From Sympetrum striolatum (Eukaryota; Arthropoda; Insecta; Odonata; Libellulidae), in NCBI GenBank assembly GCA_947579665.1, contig OX388348.1:13082001-13146000 (forward strand): a stretch of 64,000 nucleotides of DNA. The letters are read 5' to 3'. The notes beneath the pieces were generated by a model, which worked only from the letters and a program-made list of their open reading frames with translations, did no database searches and was not told the DNA's origin. Both the position numbers and the translations under genes were made by a program. Shown here in pieces: positions 34,811 to 47,749 of the stretch (position 1 is the stretch's first letter; each line of letters begins with the position of its first letter).

Positions 34811-35140
34811 GAGGGGTCTCCAAACTTTTCAGCCCGAGGGCCGCATTAACTATCAAACAGCTGTTTAGGGGCCGACCACACACTCGAGGTCCAAATAAAA
34901 AAGAATCAAAAAATAGATATTTTTATATGTTTTCTATTATTAATTTAATCTTTTTTAATGTAATAACTATTCTATTTTCATTCGGTACAAACGTTACGTC
35001 CACGTAAGCGGCAGTTGATCATGGCAGGATACACGTTAATTCCCGTGATTCTTTTCCGTAGATTAAAAAGTCTCCATGAGTCGGATGAGAGGGCGTCGCG
35101 GGCCGCATTTGGCCCGCCGGCCGTAGTTTAGAGACCCCTG
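34811..35140. mobile_element. hAT-type non-autonomous element
   Basis: A 330-bp element. The left end reads GAGGGGTCTCCAAACTTTTC with GGGCCGCATT following; the right end reads GGCCGTAGTTTAGAGACCCCTG with GGGCCGCATTTGGCCCG before it. The ends are inverted relative to each other and match the familiar CAGGGGTCTC-AAACT hAT terminus, with the first base changed on the left. The flanking 8-mers GTCCTGAT and GTGTAGAT agree at five positions, fitting a decayed 8-bp target duplication. The interior is AT-rich and has no transposase. Confidence 0.8.
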
Positions 35141-35276
35141 GTGTAGATCACGGCTGCAAAGGTATGAAATCAACTGAGGCATGCGTGATTCTAAATATTT
35201 TTTAGACCTAATTGTTTGTTTGTTGGTTTTAATTTTGGCCGATCCTTATTAGATCCTATGAAAAGTAATATTCACA

Positions 35277-35310
35277 GGATAATAAAACTACAGTTTGTAG
35301 TTTTATTATT
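35277..35310. repeat. Short AT-rich hairpin
   Basis: ATAATAAAACTACA and TGTAGTTTTATTAT form a 14-bp perfect stem with a 3-base loop. Possibly the remnant of a small foldback element. Confidence 0.5.
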
Positions 35311-35344
35311 TATTTATAAGTAGACTTTGTCCTGCTTTTACAAT

Positions 35345-35740
35345 TCAGGCTCAGCCGCAAAAGTGAAAATAAGCTACATCACACCTCATCTTGCTTCATC
35401 CCCCCTTTGGGTGGGGAAATAGGCGACCAGGCTATCTTAGTATTTGGTATTAGTATGGGAAACGACCTAATTTGAGTATCGTAGATTTATTTTTGTTCAG
35501 CCAACTTTGTGACTGCGATAATAGACTTCGACTACGAGTATAAAAGGCTGTTATTGATAGGGTTATTGTGATACCCCTACGCGGACTAGTTTTTTTTATT
35601 TCCCTGGCTCAGTGAGGAAAGCGAAGGCAAGCAAACTCACTCCTTATCTCCACTAATTAGCTTCATCCCCAGTTCACATATTTTGAAAGCTAATGTTGGA
35701 GGGTTTGGGGATCCACCGTTATGTATACCAAACAATGATT
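35345..35740 (+). repeat. REP-A copies 5a and 5b
   Basis: Two partial copies. The first, 35345-35420, has AGGCTCAGCCGC and CTCATCTTGCTTCATCC. The second, 35605-35740, has TGGCTCAGTGAGGAAAGC at 35605 and CAAACTCACTCCTTATCTCC, a GCTTCATCC block, and AAAGCTAATGTTGGAGGG with GGGGATCC. The TGGCTCAGTGA string is identical to copy 1. Confidence 0.55.
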
Positions 35741-37395
35741 CTGGAATAAGTTTCTTCTTTCATCAAAATATACAAAATTATAAGATAGCGTTTATTGAAA
35801 CGAAAGGGAAGGGTAAACTCTAAGAAGAAAGAACTCCGCTTAATAATAAAATGCCTATTTAATGAGGCACGCTTGTGATATTAGCGTTCAGTACGTTCAG
35901 TAACCGGCAGATTTCATTTCTGTGAATTTCTGCGAGCGAAGAAATCATAAAATCGGTAAGTCTATATTTCGAGTAATAAATTCCTCTATTTGACGCTAAA
36001 GAAATGAAGGAGATGGCTCATAATAGGGATTTTTGAGTGCACATGAACCTACGGAAAGGTAGAACACTCCCGTAATGCATTTTAACACTATTGATTACTC
36101 ACGAGCCCAAATTTTCATCTGACCTTATGGAGTAGGAGAAAAACGAATCTAAGTTTGAGATTAAAATTGAAATCTTGGAAGAAGAGTTTTCATTTTCTAA
36201 TCTTGAGTTATTCGAGCGATTTCATGTTCAAAGAAAAATCTAAGAAAATATCAGCCATTTTGAAAGATCATATTTTCCTTACGATGCGAGAAAATATGAC
36301 CAACTTGACTCCATGTATGGAACTGAAAAAAATAATCTTGAATGACATGTATTTATAATGTAATTCTGTGTAATTCGAGGGACCGCATGTTTCGAAAAAA
36401 ATATGACAGATGATAAATGACATGGAAAATCAGCCATTTCGAAAAATTGAAATTTTTATAAGATAAGCAATATTGAAAGTCAATAACTGGCAATAATAAA
36501 GATAAATTATCAAAATTTATTTTATACTAAAGGTGCAAAATTACGTTTATTAATTTTAAGGACAATTCTTAATTTCATTATTTTCTGGAATATTTTGTTT
36601 TTATTTTAAGTCGCTTTCTGTCACCTCTATTTTAAATTAAGTTGATTTAAGGGAAATTCGTATCAATATTAAAATCGAACGCAGCTTCCATGTTTACGCC
36701 TATTTAATATTGATAGTTAGTACACCTTACTGCGTCAATATCATACAACTTTCCCTGTAGAGTTTTGTTCGGCTAATTCCAAATGCGAATATATCTGTTT
36801 GTAATTCAGAGGGGAGCATCCAAGGGAAATATAATATTGACATTTCCTTACCCTTTCACACCAAGTATGAGATGCGGTGATTACTCTAACATCCGTATGA
36901 AAGAGAAAGAGGACGAGAGAGAATAGAATAGAGGAGTAATGAAGGCCACGGAAGGAATTTAAATTAGGAATGGGAATGCAGAAAATGAGGTTGGAAGGGT
37001 TTGGAGGTGAAGAGAAAGGGCCGGCGGTGGATTGATTGACTGATTTATTTCAGCCTTTTGGGGGAGAAAAGCCCAACTCGATCCCTCTCCACGATTTAAA
37101 CCTCTAAATGTCAAAGAGAGATGAACAAAATACTAATAAACCTTGGCTGACCACCGCCATGCTAAAATTACCTCATTTAACCCTTTGTATTTTTGAGTAA
37201 AATTTGATATTTTTTCAAATGATAATTTAGTAAATATTCAGCCGTCTACTAAAATTTTCGGATTCAGCCTCACAGCAAACGAGGCTGCCGCCTCAGGGTG
37301 CGACAGAGAATGTGGTGCTCATTATGGACTTTGTAATATAACTTTGAATTCCACCGACAATGGAAACTGGTAATTTAATCACGCTTACAACAATA
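35741..37395. other. AT-rich DNA with a purine-rich patch, no gene seen
   Basis: AT-rich sequence. Bases 36895-37030 are purine-rich. Near 37280-37300 lies GAGGCTGCCGCCTCAGGGTG, matching a string at 17325-17365. No gene is evident. Confidence 0.4.
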
Positions 37396-37910
37396 AAAGG
37401 CTGAGTTAATTTAATTATTATAAATATGACCTAGCGATGGATGATTTTCCTATGTTAAAGTGGCTGTTGCGATAGATAAATTGTTGAGAAACTATTGCTG
37501 ACGCTGCATTGTTGAAATTTCCGTCGATTTGTAAGGGTCAACAATGGGTGGAAACTTATTGTTTTTTTTTTCTTTTCAGGGGAACTGAAGCAGATATTGA
37601 GGAATTCATGGACATCAATTTTCAATAATTGTTATTGAGAAAGAATAACGAATTCCACCTATATTCCGCATCTACGTTAATATCCTACAAGCTCTCTTTC
37701 AGCTTGTTGGAGCATTGTAAATGCCGAATAATGGCGATTGACGACTTTCGTTATTGTGTCTAGAGGTAGATGAAGGTGAATTAATTGAATGAGTAATACG
37801 CTGTTACGGCAAATGAATTACCAAACAAAAATGGATGCTGCGATGAATTTGTCGTTAGGGAGTAAAAATAGATATGTAATTGTTGGAAACTAAGGAGGTA
37901 AAAATGGGAA
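37396..37910. repeat. AACAAT/ATTGTT-rich degenerate region
   Basis: Dense ATTGTT, CAACAAT and TTGTTGA words, with AATGGCGATTGACGAC-type blocks. I cannot fix a clear repeat unit, but the word content matches the better arrays at 18645, 25915, 32885 and 60600. Confidence 0.4.
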
Positions 37911-39280
37911 CTGATTAAAAGAATTAAGGGCTACCACGTTACTAAAAGATGTACATACTTTTCTTAAGGCTACCAAGAGTTCTGCGTGTATTTAAAATTT
38001 TCATAGTTGATAAAAGTGTGAATGCTTTACTTGCCAGTAATAACTGGAGAAAATTGATAAATTAAAGTGGATCCTTAGAATTGAAATACAAAGAAAACCA
38101 AGGATATGATACTAATGAATTTTAAACTGGGAAATGCTAAATATATATTTCATCCTAATCTAGGTCTATCTGCGAATTTATTTAGAAATATTTATATTGA
38201 GGGGACGCCAAATAAAGTAAGTTTTAAATAATCATTAATAAACATTATACTGGTTTTAAATTATAAACGAAATAATTCAGATATTCCTCTTCTTTTTAAT
38301 CCACCAATTACCCATTTTGTTTTCGGCATGTTCCTTAACTTTCCTTTATTTCTATCAAAGTGGTTCTCCTTTACTGCGAGCAGTTGTTCGGTTTCGATCT
38401 GTTTCTTTGTAATGCCATCTCTTTCCGTTTATGGGCTCGGCATTAAAGATGCAGAGCGCGGCACTTCTGAAACCATGCTGCGGTCGCGCATGCGTATAAT
38501 TCAGACAGAATCAACAAAGCATAAGAGTAACTTTTCCAACTCGTAAAATACAAGCTCTTAAAATAGGAGACTACGTATATTCTCGGAAAAGGTGGTTCTC
38601 GCGGATTGCTTATACTCCGAGAAAACATTGTTGGAATAACAATGCTTTACTGTTGATGAAACTTGTCTTAATATTTTTAAAGAGTCACAATAGAGTGATA
38701 CTAATTAATACGTAACAATATGGAAGACGCGTAGGCGAATGCGTATTGTTACGTAAACAGTACACGACGTTTAAAGTAAATCTACGCAGTGTTAGCTACA
38801 AAACAAAAAAGTAAATATAACAAATTAAAATTTTCCATTCGAATAACAAGCATCCGAAGAACAGGTATTCACTATAGGTAAGAAATATACATTGCAAATA
38901 AAGAGATGGAATTAATTTTTTGAATAAACACAGAAGCATGTAAATCTAACGAAAATGTACAGAGAGATAAACAATAAGTGAATTTACATTTATCCAAATT
39001 CCCATGGCGTAAAATTCTTTAGCTTGTGCAACCAAGCCTTGGTTAACGAAATGTTTTTCGTCTGTCTATTAGTTCAGGATATAGGAAAATGAATCCAATA
39101 TTTACCTTTGTCACCTAGCCCTGATAATATGAATGAAACTGAGGTATGAATAATGAATTCATTATTCATAAATATTGATTTACAATTAGTTCATTCTTAA
39201 TTTCATGACAGTTTTTATTTTATGGTGTCATAGTGCTAATTTACGCAGATCATTAATATCGTACCGGTAAGGTAAGTAAA
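37911..39280. other. AT-rich DNA with one notable inverted repeat
   Basis: Contains the perfect 12-bp inverted repeat TACGTAACAATA (38709-38720) and its complement at 38744-38755, around an ACGCGTAGGCGAATGCGT centre. A CG-containing patch at 38380-38500 has short open frames of no recognisable family. Confidence 0.4.
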
Positions 39281-39281
39281 T

Positions 39282-39390
39282 TAAAAATACCACACTCCTC
39301 ATGTTGCCTACTGTACCTCATCCCCCTCCAAAGTATTTGTAGCTAATGGTTAAATGTTTGAAGATCCAGCTAAACTTTGGGGTGATTGCT
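39282..39390 (+). repeat. REP-A copy 6
   Basis: A core with CCACACTCCTCATGTTGCCTA at about 39290 and GTACCTCATCCCCCTCC, then a GTAGCTAATGGTTAAATG block. The right hairpin arm has been lost. Confidence 0.6.
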
Positions 39391-39507
39391 TTAACAAAAT
39401 AAAGACTATAACATCTTAATTACTCCATTGTGAAAGTAACAAAGCACCTATTTTCGTCCTAACAAACATCTAATTATTGAATACTTAAAACCGTATTATA
39501 GTATGTA

Positions 39508-39578
39508 CAATGGCGGTGAATTATACAACAATTGCGATGAATTATACAACAATGGCGGTGAAAAATACAGCAATAAAA
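39508..39578 (+). repeat. Short minisatellite, about 22-23-bp unit
   Basis: Three units of ACAATGGCGGTGAATTATAC with small changes (TTGCGATG, AAAATAC). Adjacent tandem repeat, non-coding. Confidence 0.7.
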
Positions 39579-41024
39579 TTGAAATTAGACAAAAGTGGAG
39601 CATTTTTGAGACCTTTTTATACGTCAAAAGAATAAAGACACCGAAAAATCTAATATTTTCGTACATTTGGAAGGTGTAATTTTTACCGTTTCCGAAAATG
39701 GAAATGTTCTGCTAAAAGTGTCTCGTCCACATCCGCTGCGACTTACAGAGCTGCTTCCGCGTCTTGAGGTGCGCAAGCGTGCAAGGGACGTTTTAAAGAC
39801 AAAGAGGGAGAGGGAAAAAACGAGGTGGATGTTAAAGTGGATGTGAAAGGAGAGAAGATGGATGAAGGAAGCCGTGTAATTGGACATGTAACCTGAGTGA
39901 AAGCAGTCGAATATAAGGAGATAATGAACGCTGCTTACTGAGAAAAACGATGAGACTGAAAGAATTTTCTTCTTAAAAAAACTGGTCCAGAAGACTAAAG
40001 CACAAAGGTGAGATATTTCTTCAGGATGCCATAATTCCTCGTAGAAAATATTGGATCCTAAGTCATTGAGTTTTGAGAACGTTTTGCGAATTTAACTCAC
40101 ATCTTCAAGGTGTATATGTTTCTGAAATGTATTCAATTAACGCATCTCAGATAGAAATTTTGCAATGACAGATTTACACCACAGATTGTATGTAGCATTT
40201 TGCGAATACAGAAACTGAGGTTTGATGTACTTAACGATTCAGTAAAAAGAATTAAATAAGCCTTGCGAAAATTAACAAGTAAAGTTTGTAGAACTAAGGT
40301 ACTTCTTTACTGTTACGACAATAAATAAATCCCATTTGAAGTAAGATGTAGTTCTATGAAGTCCATATTACGACAAATGATACTTCATAGAAAAATTATA
40401 TAATTAGAATTGTTATAAATGGATGCCTCCAGATAGTAGAATATAATAAATTCAATTTTGGGTTAAATACAACAAATTGCCATGCAGTATTTAGATAAAT
40501 ATGGAAATTGTTCCACTAAGTACTACTATTTATTGTTGAGCTAAATATAATCGCTGCATTGTTGTGTAATGACTATTTCATGAATAATGATATAAAAATG
40601 CTGGGATTCTCTATGTTATAGGATTTCAGCCGATGGTACCCATGTCACTGATAGAAAAGCATCAAGCGGTTCTTGAATAATATCTAAATAGGATTAATAT
40701 TATTTAAATATTGTGAAAAATGTAACTTATACGCATATTCACGCTTAGGGATATCGACAGTATGAGACCATTTCAACCAAAAATATAGTTAATTCACAAA
40801 CCATGGAGCAGCAAATTTTAATTCAGCTTTATTATCTATTCCGTGCCTTTGAAAGGGTGGAGAACTCCTGCTGTGCGTCAGGATTAGGATCTAAAGATCG
40901 GAACATTATTTTATCCATCCATTGATTCATTCTAGTTTTTAAAATAACTATCTTCTATTATATATATACGCTTCTCCGGATTCATATACATATAGGCAGA
41001 TAGGATACTATTTGACAGGCTAAA
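39579..41024. other. AT-rich DNA, no gene seen
   Basis: AT-rich unique sequence with one 87-codon minus-strand open frame (39624-39887) in a slightly GC-richer patch; no domain is recognisable. Confidence 0.4.
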
Positions 41025-41029
41025 CCACA

Positions 41030-41740
41030 GACGTCATTGACTTGAAATTTTTACCACGTAATGGCCATAACGTGTAACCGCCAGAAAAAATACGATTCTG
41101 AAACTCAGTGTTATGGGTTCAATTCCAGAGGGCCCCAAAGTCCCGATTTTTTCCATTTAAAAGCATTGCTTTGATTTTCAGGAATTAAAAAAAAAATACT
41201 TTCCGGATAGGTAGGGAATCAAAACTCAAGGAGTCTATATATATGGTCATGATCTATCGAAAACATAAATGACCTTTACGGAAACTTTCCTGGGTTCGAG
41301 GCAAGGACAATGCAAATTTCTGCCATTTAAAATACATTGAGGTAGCTTTTCATTATTTTTTTTTGATCCTATTATCGAAATGATAGGAATTTCTTGCTTA
41401 GATAGAAGATGAATATTAAGAGTTGGTTTAAGAAAAAAAATATATAAGACCATGATGTTTCTGGGTTCGATGCCAGAGCACATTAATATATCTCACATAA
41501 GGAATATTTGTGAAAAGTAGGACGCCGTTTGAGGCAGTTGCAGCAAATATTTTTGCTTGAATTTTCACACATAGTTAGAGATGGTGATCTAATATTGTGC
41601 TGCATAGGAACTATCACCAGAAAGACCCGGGTTCGATGCCGGACGAATAAATTGCAGGGAGTTTTAAGAATATTATCAATCCTTTTTTTTCTATTGAGGA
41701 CGGTCTCGATATGATGCCGACTTGAAATTTGTGTTATTGA
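41030..41740 (+). repeat. Tandem run of four tRNA-like units
   Basis: GGGTTC-type B-box strings occur at about 41115 (GGGTTCAATTCC), 41292 (GGGTTCGAGGC), 41463 (GGGTTCGATGCC) and 41629 (GGGTTCGATGCC), spaced 166-177 bp. GACTTGAAATTT occurs at about 41040 and 41709 as in the lone copy at 2150-2305. The units look like a tRNA-derived SINE that has become tandem. Tandem SINE-like repeats are less usual than dispersed ones. Confidence 0.6.
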
Positions 41741-43090
41741 TATGCTTGCAGTATGCAAGCAACATTTTACCCGTATTTATTATTACCAATAGGGTACTAC
41801 AGAATGTACCTAGCAATTAATCACTCTGTTGATCAATTCCTGCTGTGAAAATCATTCGGGTTATAAAAGCAAAGTCGTGGCTGACAGTTTTCATTAATCT
41901 AGCTATGCACTTTTATAAATACAATCGGACTCAAATTAAAAAAAATATTTCTGCACCAAACTACAGTTTGCATTTCCCAATTGCAATAGAATTGACTGGT
42001 TTTATGCCATCATAAAAATCAGAAGCAAATAGAGTATATCTCTCCTTATAATAATGCCAAATGTACGTCATCTCATTTTAAGTTTTAATCAATCAGCCGC
42101 TGAATTCTACAACTTTTGTTAAACCTGCAGTAATATTTGTTTGCAAAAATCTCTTAATTTTCATACTCATTGTCAGTAAAATTGATGAACATTTGTATGC
42201 TCGTATGAGTCTTATAATATTTACAGAATATCCTCAAAAGGTCTCGTGACAGTTTCTAAAAAGAAGATACTGGTCAAAATAACTATAAAGAGATTTCATC
42301 TCGGACTACGTAGTATTAATAGGCCAACTGATCAGCTTTCAAGATAGCCATCAATTTCAAAAATCCTTAAAAAATTTCTAAAAATTAAAGAAAGAAAATA
42401 GCCCAATTTTTCCATTTCACCCAAGATTGCGTTCGGCGACAGCTGAAAATTTCTCCGACTTTCTAGGAAGAAGTACAAGTTATTTTTCCCCTGCGTTTTT
42501 CCCTTTTATTTACGCCGCCTGGCTTTCTTCCCATGATGTATTTCCAGGGGAACTCGGTAAATTACCTCCCCTTTCCCGCATCTTCCACAGCATCCGCGCT
42601 ATCTCTCTTCTTTGTATCTCTTTCTTCCTTGTCTTTCTCTCCTCAGCGGAATAAACTGCCTCTCTCTTCCTTTCTTTCCGACGTTTCTCTCTCTCTCAAC
42701 GGACAAACACTTCTTCCTTATCTCTTATCCTCCATCTCATTTCCAATATAACAATTTCCGCTCTTTCTCAATTTCCTGATACTTGGGTTATTTTTCATAA
42801 GGAGATAATGGGCGGAATAATTTAGTGCCAGCAAATGTTCGCGCTGTGTCCTCTAGCATTAGATTGGATTGAGTGAAACTTGGAGAATTGCTAATGGTTG
42901 TAACTGTTGACGGCTCACAAAAACAGAATAATTTAGCTATGTTTAAACATTTCCATGCAGAAATGAATAGAGTTGCTTAACCAATATTATATATACACCA
43001 CGCATTTTACGCTAAAGGTTGTAATTGATGGTAAATTTCAGGGGAAAAAACAGAAGGGAAGACAAAGACATAAGATGTTGGATGGCATAA
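41741..43090. other. AT-rich then pyrimidine-rich DNA, no gene seen
   Basis: Bases 42480-42780 are C/T-rich with TCTCTTTCTTTCC-type words and overlapping open frames caused by that bias. The rest is AT-rich. No gene is evident. Confidence 0.45.
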
Positions 43091-43096
43091 CATTGC

Positions 43097-43144
43097 ATAC
43101 ATACAGGACTGTTCTACTGAAAGGTAGAACAGTCCTGTATGTAT
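43097..43144. repeat. Perfect 21-bp hairpin with 6-base loop
   Basis: Left arm 43097-43117, right arm 43124-43144, loop TGAAAG. The arms are perfectly complementary and include CAGGACTGTTCTAC and its complement. There are no similar sequences nearby that I can see. Perfect complementarity in otherwise decayed DNA suggests a recent template-switch event or selection. Confidence 0.8.
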
Positions 43145-45395
43145 TAAACGCTATACTACACGACGTTGAGAAGATACTAAAATTAATCAAGTTCTAAAAA
43201 TTTGAGGAAAATTTCAATTTTTATCTTAAATAAATTTCCTTGAGGGTTTCAAGTGAAGTAAATTTTTGAAAATAATCATCATAGCCATTTCAGCTTGCGA
43301 TAGGTTCATATTCTCTTCATTACCATTGTAATGCATTTTCTTTATGTCCTTAAGGCAACGCTTAACCAATTTTACAGAATTCTGAAAATTGATCATTTAA
43401 AATACCATAAAATTCTAAAAATTAAAAAAATCAAGTTTTTCATTTCACCCAAGATAACGTGAATTAATAATTTCCAAAGAATTCAGTAGAATAGCACAAA
43501 AGTCTACCTTTATTAACGCACCAAAAGTAAGGAATTAAAAAAATCGTTCAAGAAAATTGATTTTAATGTTTAAAAATTCATTTATACTTTGAAAATTTCC
43601 TTACGAATGCGAAATACGTATTTCTGACATTAACTAACATATATTAAGCTCATGAATCCTCCATGAATGAAGTCTTGCGTTTATTTATCATCTTTTCTTT
43701 AATCAGAGAAATGCAGCCTTCAGGTAATATCCGGTCTTTAAAAGCATTCGATAATGCCTTTTTGTCATTTCCTGGACCAAATGAGCATATTATTGAAATT
43801 TCCCCGTCTTGTTTAACACGTCAAAGGAAGGCAAAATGGAAACATTCTACTTCATTTACATGGCTATTAAGTTAATTTTCTGTTGTATAATTTCAGAGTT
43901 TAACTATTTAAATGTAGGCAATACTTTATGCTAGTGCCATCTGTGAGTTTCATATGCTGCTTCCTTGTTTCTTATGATAGCTAATACTTAAGAGTTTCGA
44001 TGAAAATGTTTCCTATCTCTGATTGAAGTCTATTTAATTTGATACTTCTTAAGAAGTCTTACTCAACCTTTTTGAGAGTTATTCTTGTCTTTAGATGAAA
44101 CAGAAAGCAAAGCGTTACACCACGTTAAGAGGATAATAAAAGTAAATTAAACATTAAAAAATAAAGAAAATCACATTCTATCGGAAATACATTTACCAAA
44201 GGGTATGCTGTAGGAATTTATTTTAATCATTGCTATTTCATCTCACAGTAAGGACATGTGGTCTTCAATACCTTAGATATTGTATTTTTCAAGAGTTTGA
44301 GGGAACCATCAGCCTCCAAACAGTTTACCTTTAAAATAAAAATTGAATTTATCTCCCTAGCTGAATGCTGCAAAAATTCATATTCTAATTCGATTATTCC
44401 TAAATATTTTGCTAACCTAAAAAATTGCTATCATAGAGGGTTCTAACCCCTATTTTCTTCAAAATGCAACGTTGTCTATTCTCTGAAAGCCATGCAAACT
44501 GTTGATATTTTGAGAATGTTGATCGGGATCAAAGTCACTTCCTCCATGAATATACGCTACAAAATTTTCCTTCCTCTTCAGCAAAATCTTATCCTAGCCT
44601 CGCTTCCCAAACCCTACATCTTCCTGCGTTCCTTACTTATCTTTTCCTTGTTTCACCCTCTTCATTCCCACCTATTCCCTCATTCTCACCATCTCAGCCA
44701 GCAAGAGCTCTTAAAATCAATTCAACACATTTAAGCGACTAAGCCTCCGAGAGATGCTAGGGAAAATGCATGATCACGTAAGTTCGCTCTATTTATCTAT
44801 TAAAAGATACGTTTTCCCCTGCGATAAATGAAAAGAGATCGAAGAATTCACCCTTTCCAGGATCGGCGATCCGTGGAAAAAGAACCCTTCGTCGAGGTTA
44901 TTCGGCCTACGAAATAATCAGGGTTCTAATTCTCCGGAATAAACTGCATTTGGATCTGCAGTACGTCTGAGTATTCCATTAAACCTCGCATTTATCTTGA
45001 TACCCCTGGAATTGAATCCAAGCAATGGCCGGCGTTTTCCATTTAGATGCAGTTGGAAATCCGACTGATGTTATTCCTTTATAATCCTCCGGAATTATCG
45101 CGCAGAAACTTCTGGTTTAAATGGCAATGCATATCTAAATATCTCCGTATATACATTTTGGTGGAAACATAAAATTTAAATCAACCTCGTACACCACGAA
45201 AAGGTGAATATATCTTAACTATTCCCGTCGAATATTAGGTCAAACTGACGATGCAAAAGAATATTATCTCAGACACCTGTATTTTTTATCTGGCTTTTTA
45301 ATTTCCCATGTTTTATCCTCATACTCATAAGGCTTATGCCGTGAATGCATACTATAAATGTTCTGTTTTTGAAGACTAGTCTCCTCCATTTATCA
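43145..45395. other. AT-rich DNA with pyrimidine-rich and GC-richer patches
   Basis: Bases 44560-44720 are pyrimidine-rich. Bases 44740-45130 are GC-richer. Open frames of 60-80 codons have no recognisable domains. No gene is evident. Confidence 0.4.
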
Positions 45396-45399
45396 GCTT

Positions 45400-45495
45400 C
45401 CAAAACTTTTGAGAAGGAGATGAGGCTTTCTAGGCATAATGAGGAGTGAGGAAATATACCCTTGATTTCTCACTGAGTAAGAATGCCATAAGCAG
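45400..45495 (-). repeat. REP-A copy 7, the only reverse-strand copy
   Basis: Read on the minus strand it has ACTCAGTGAGAAATCAAGGG, then TATTTCCTCACTCCTCATTA, TGCCTAGAAAGCCTCATCTCC. This agrees with the order of copy 1 (6320-6390). Confidence 0.6.
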
Positions 45496-47749
45496 AACAT
45501 ACCCACGTAAACAAAGCACAGTAAATCTACGAGTAACACTTTTCTTAGCGTTCTATAAGGAGAACTTAATCACCGAAATCATTCAGTATCAATCATACCT
45601 CAGAAGCTTTCATGTTATCACAGCCAACATAAGACTGGGATAAAGGTAAATGAAAGATGACTTTACTTTCAATCCTGTACCAAAAGATAAATTACAAACG
45701 AGAATGAATTGAAAATCAAGACTTACGAAAATATACGAAATGACGACATTGGATCCTTTTGGATCGATAGTATATTGGTTGCGAAATTATGACTAAAACA
45801 ATTCTTTCAAATATAACTTTGTAAAATTAATGTCATCGGGTAATAAAATCATAAAGAGGAATCATAAGGATTAGTTTCCTGGAGGATGCTCATCAAGCTT
45901 CGCTAAACAATTACTTTATTGTTGTAATGTCACATTACATCGCGCGAAAATTTGTCAGCATTTTCATTATTAGATGCAACAATATTACTCATTTTTAGTT
46001 AATATTATAATTAACCTAGAAGCGTATGTATCTCTAAGATCTCTGAAAACAATTTTAAAGATCACTCACCATGATATGATGCCGGACTGACACTTCTTGA
46101 TTACATTCAACTTCAGCAAAAACTACCGCACCTGCGCAGAAGAGAGAAAAGGCATAAATAACAATAATTGAAACATATTCATTAGGATAATATTGCAAGA
46201 TTCTTTGCTTTCTTTGCAATTCTAGAGTATTATAAGTAGTCCAAAGAGTACACACAATTTCGGTATATTGACTCTGTATATAGAACACTGTAAGAAGCAT
46301 AATGGATTCTGCCTTCTTGCCTTCATGGTGAATAAATACTATAAGAAGAATTCGATAGAAAAAATGGGAGTAGATAGGAAAAACCAAGATGAACTTCATT
46401 GTTCAGCAGCATTCATTATGCCACATTAGCTTTCGTTCTATAACAGCCATCAGCAAGACACACGATAAAATGAAAGAATTTTTCCCTCCATATTTTGCTC
46501 AAATACAGCCGAAAATGTATTCTATATATCAATAACCTTGGAAGAGGCAAATCCTCTTTTTTAAAACAGTAATCGATCAATCTTATACGGGAAATTAAAA
46601 GAAGACATCTCAACAAAGAAACCTACAAAATGTATAAAAATCACCGTCACATTGTAAGAGAGCCAAAAAAAAAGGAATCTTTGCAAAGAAACGGAAAAAA
46701 ATCCAAAAATACTCGCAATGAAGGACATGAAGAGATCCTTGATTCTACGTGCTCATCAAAAAATTAATATAAAACCTACACATACCTCGGGTTCCCGTGT
46801 CTATTCATTACAAAAATTAGATACTTCCCTCATTAATTACAACCTCCGCGCATATTTCACGTTCAAAAGCCTAATTTCATTTTCGGAGAGCAGTCATATT
46901 TCATTTCGCGTGGATTTGGAACGCGAAACCCATGTAGCGCTACGTCATTGTGCCGTATTAAATTCGAGGCAGATTATGCATTTTCCGACTGCGAATGGAC
47001 TTTTTCAATTTCACGGCGGAGAAAGAATGTAATTTCATCTGAAAATAATTGACCGAACGGAAAGAACATTTGCAGCGCCGTACGTTGCACTGCGGCGCAA
47101 GGAACGCCAAATTGGATTCCATTCCTTACAGGATCGCCTCCAAGCACCTGTGGTTGCAGTGGCTGCGAGTAGACAAAAATTTCGGCGTTTCCTTTCTCAA
47201 TTTCCCCGGACGTATGCGGCTCTATTGTGCGCTCCAAGCAGTGGACTATCCACGGACATACTCTCTGGCTTTTGAACTAAACTTAATGGAAAGTTAAGCT
47301 AGAAAAACGTTAGCTGCACTGTATTTTTTATTATCTAACTGAAGGTATTTTCAGTATAATCTAACAGTAAGCTATGAAGCTTGAAGTTCATTTTCAGTTT
47401 CATTTCGCCTTCTTTATTCTATTTAGTATCCTTAGTCTGTATAAAAATAGGCCGAGAAATTCGTTCGCTACTTTGATACGAGTAATGAGCAAAGATTCAT
47501 CTTCTTTTGCACAAAAATATGACGATTCAGGAGATAAAAGAACTCTGCATCCTCAATATTTCCAACAGCGTTCAAATCGCAAAGAACTTGAATTGTAACA
47601 AGTAAAAATTGGTCAAGTTGGACATCCTATATCATTTCATCAATTGCAATTTACGAAAAAAGAAACAAGGAAACAAATTTATATCTTTTAGATAGTTGGA
47701 GTTTTTCTAGTTTCACAGAATCGGGCGAGATATGGTGGAAATCCATCAT
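45496..47749. other. AT-rich DNA with a GC-richer patch, no gene seen
   Basis: A 114-codon minus-strand frame (46055-46399) and 104-codon plus-strand frame (46718-47032) lack recognisable domains. Bases 46890-47270 are GC-richer. I treat these as chance or composition-driven open frames. Confidence 0.4.
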
